Source: Syntrophaceae bacterium UBA7544 (GTDB lineage Bacteria; Desulfobacterota; Syntrophia; Syntrophales; Smithellaceae). From it: 6,195 nt of DNA. This document shows, in pieces, positions 5,478 through 6,195 of this stretch; the first letter of the stretch is position 1, and each line of letters opens with the position of its first letter. A program made the position numbers and the translations under genes. Location of the stretch: the NCBI GenBank assembly GCA_002479215.1, contig DLME01000031.1, forward strand, positions 9,085 to 15,279, given 5' to 3'. Under the pieces are notes generated by a model. That model did not search any database. It was not told the DNA's origin and saw only the letters and a program-made list of their open reading frames with translations.

Positions 5478-6195
5478 TTGTCAATTCCACCAGCACAATT
5501 GAAAGAAATACGCTTTACAGTAAACCGCAATCAGCGTGGCCAAAGGCTGGATGTGTTTCTAACGCAGAACGATGCGGCATTATCACGGTCGCAGGTGAAA
5601 CGCGTTGTGGAAGAAGGCGATGTCCTGGTCAATGGTATAGTACCAAAAGTAAGCCAGCGCCTGAAGGAAGGAGACATAATAAGTCTCCATCTAAAACCGG
5701 CAAAAGAGACTATTGCCTCTGCCCAGGATATTCCTCTAAGTATTGTTTATGAAGACGAAGCCATAATCGTGGTAAATAAACCGGCGGGAATGGTTGTGCA
5801 TCCCGCGCCGGGAAATCCGGAAAACACCCTGGTCAACGCTTTGCTGTTTCATTGTCAAAATTTGTCGGGAATCGGCGGGGTTGTACGTCCGGGCATTGTT
5901 CATCGTTTAGATAAAGGAACTTCTGGTTTGATTGTGGCGGCAAAAACGGATGATGCGCACCGCAATCTTTCCGCCCAGTTTGAGAACCATGAAGTGCAAA
6001 AAACTTATCGGGTGTTTGTCTGGGGGGACATGAGAGGCAATCAGGGAGAAATACTGCTGCCTGTGGGCAGGCATGCCACCGACCGTAAAAAAATGTCCAC
6101 AAAAAGCAAGCGCGGCAAATCTGCTCTTACTCTTTGGAAGGTGCGCGAACGTTACGGCTTGGCTACCTTGCTGGATGTAGAAATCAAAACAGGCC
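5478..6195 (+). CDS. rluD: RluD-type 23S rRNA pseudouridine synthase (partial, C-terminus cut by the window edge)
   Basis: RluA/RluD-family enzymes convert specific uridines in large-subunit rRNA to pseudouridine; RluD acts on helix 69 of 23S rRNA. From TTG 5478 the reading frame stays open for 239 codons to the window edge (family members are usually about 300-330 residues). An N-terminal S4 RNA-binding domain spans about 20-75 (RLDVFL at 23-28, then SRSQVKRVVEEGDVLVNG at 36-53). The catalytic domain follows with VVNKPAGMVVHP (98-109), NTLVNALL (116-123) and the signature GIVHRLDKGTSGL (139-151), whose D145 is the expected nucleophile. The HPxPGN...TLVNALL pattern favours the RluD subgroup over RluA or RluC, though target specificity cannot be proved here. 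The gene starts 22 bp after selA on the same strand and is probably co-transcribed. Overlapping open frames at 5459-5752 (plus) and 5833-6102 (minus) are shadows of it. Confidence 0.93.
   Translation, partial: MSIPPAQLKEIRFTVNRNQRGQRLDVFLTQNDAALSRSQVKRVVEEGDVLVNGIVPKVSQRLKEGDIISLHLKPAKETIASAQDIPLSIVYEDEAIIVVNKPAGMVVHPAPGNPENTLVNALLFHCQNLSGIGGVVRPGIVHRLDKGTSGLIVAAKTDDAHRNLSAQFENHEVQKTYRVFVWGDMRGNQGEILLPVGRHATDRKKMSTKSKRGKSALTLWKVRERYGLATLLDVEIKTG

Noticed and set aside
5459..5752. Plus-strand open frame of 97 codons directly after selA
   Set aside because: It overlaps rluD in another frame. The rluD frame has a ribosome site, an S4 domain and the HRLDKGTSG motif, while this one has no homology signals.

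Overview
This window is bacterial chromosome of roughly 45% GC by eye, with ordinary housekeeping and anaerobe-type genes arranged as two divergent operons around a ~300-bp intergenic region. Selenocysteine synthesis (selA), an oxygen-independent HemN/HemW-type radical SAM protein and a glycine cleavage system together suggest an anaerobe or facultative anaerobe. The intergenic repeat resembles, from memory, dispersed palindromic repeats of Desulfobacterota (Deltaproteobacteria, for example Syntrophales-like lineages). That placement is an inference and was not tested by a search.

Left half (1-2443), minus strand. The transcription order is def (peptide deformylase), a 125-bp spacer, a small double zinc-ribbon membrane protein, gcvT (aminomethyltransferase), and gcvH (lipoyl H protein, cut by the left edge). 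The zinc-ribbon gene and gcvT share a 4-base ATGA stop/start overlap, and gcvT has no Shine-Dalgarno sequence of its own, so the two look translationally coupled. gcvH follows gcvT after 21 bp. GcvT and GcvH are two of the four parts of the glycine cleavage system (P and L proteins are not in view). I see no glycine riboswitch and no convincing terminator.

Middle (2444-2745). This gap holds a good sigma70-type promoter reading left into def, a 122-bp element with near-perfect 15-bp inverted ends directly behind that promoter, and an AT-rich stretch with weaker promoter candidates reading right.

Right half (2746-6195), plus strand. The order is a HemN/HemW-like radical SAM protein without the diagnostic heme-chaperone motif, selA (selenocysteine synthase), and an rluD-type 23S rRNA pseudouridine synthase starting at TTG and cut by the right edge. 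Both gaps are 22 bp, which suggests one operon. The best-defined shared theme is translation (Sec-tRNA synthesis, rRNA modification, and nascent-chain deformylation across the divide).

I found no clear candidate for a wholly new system. The items most worth a second look are the radical SAM protein, the zinc-ribbon protein coupled to gcvT, and the inverted-repeat element between the two operons.
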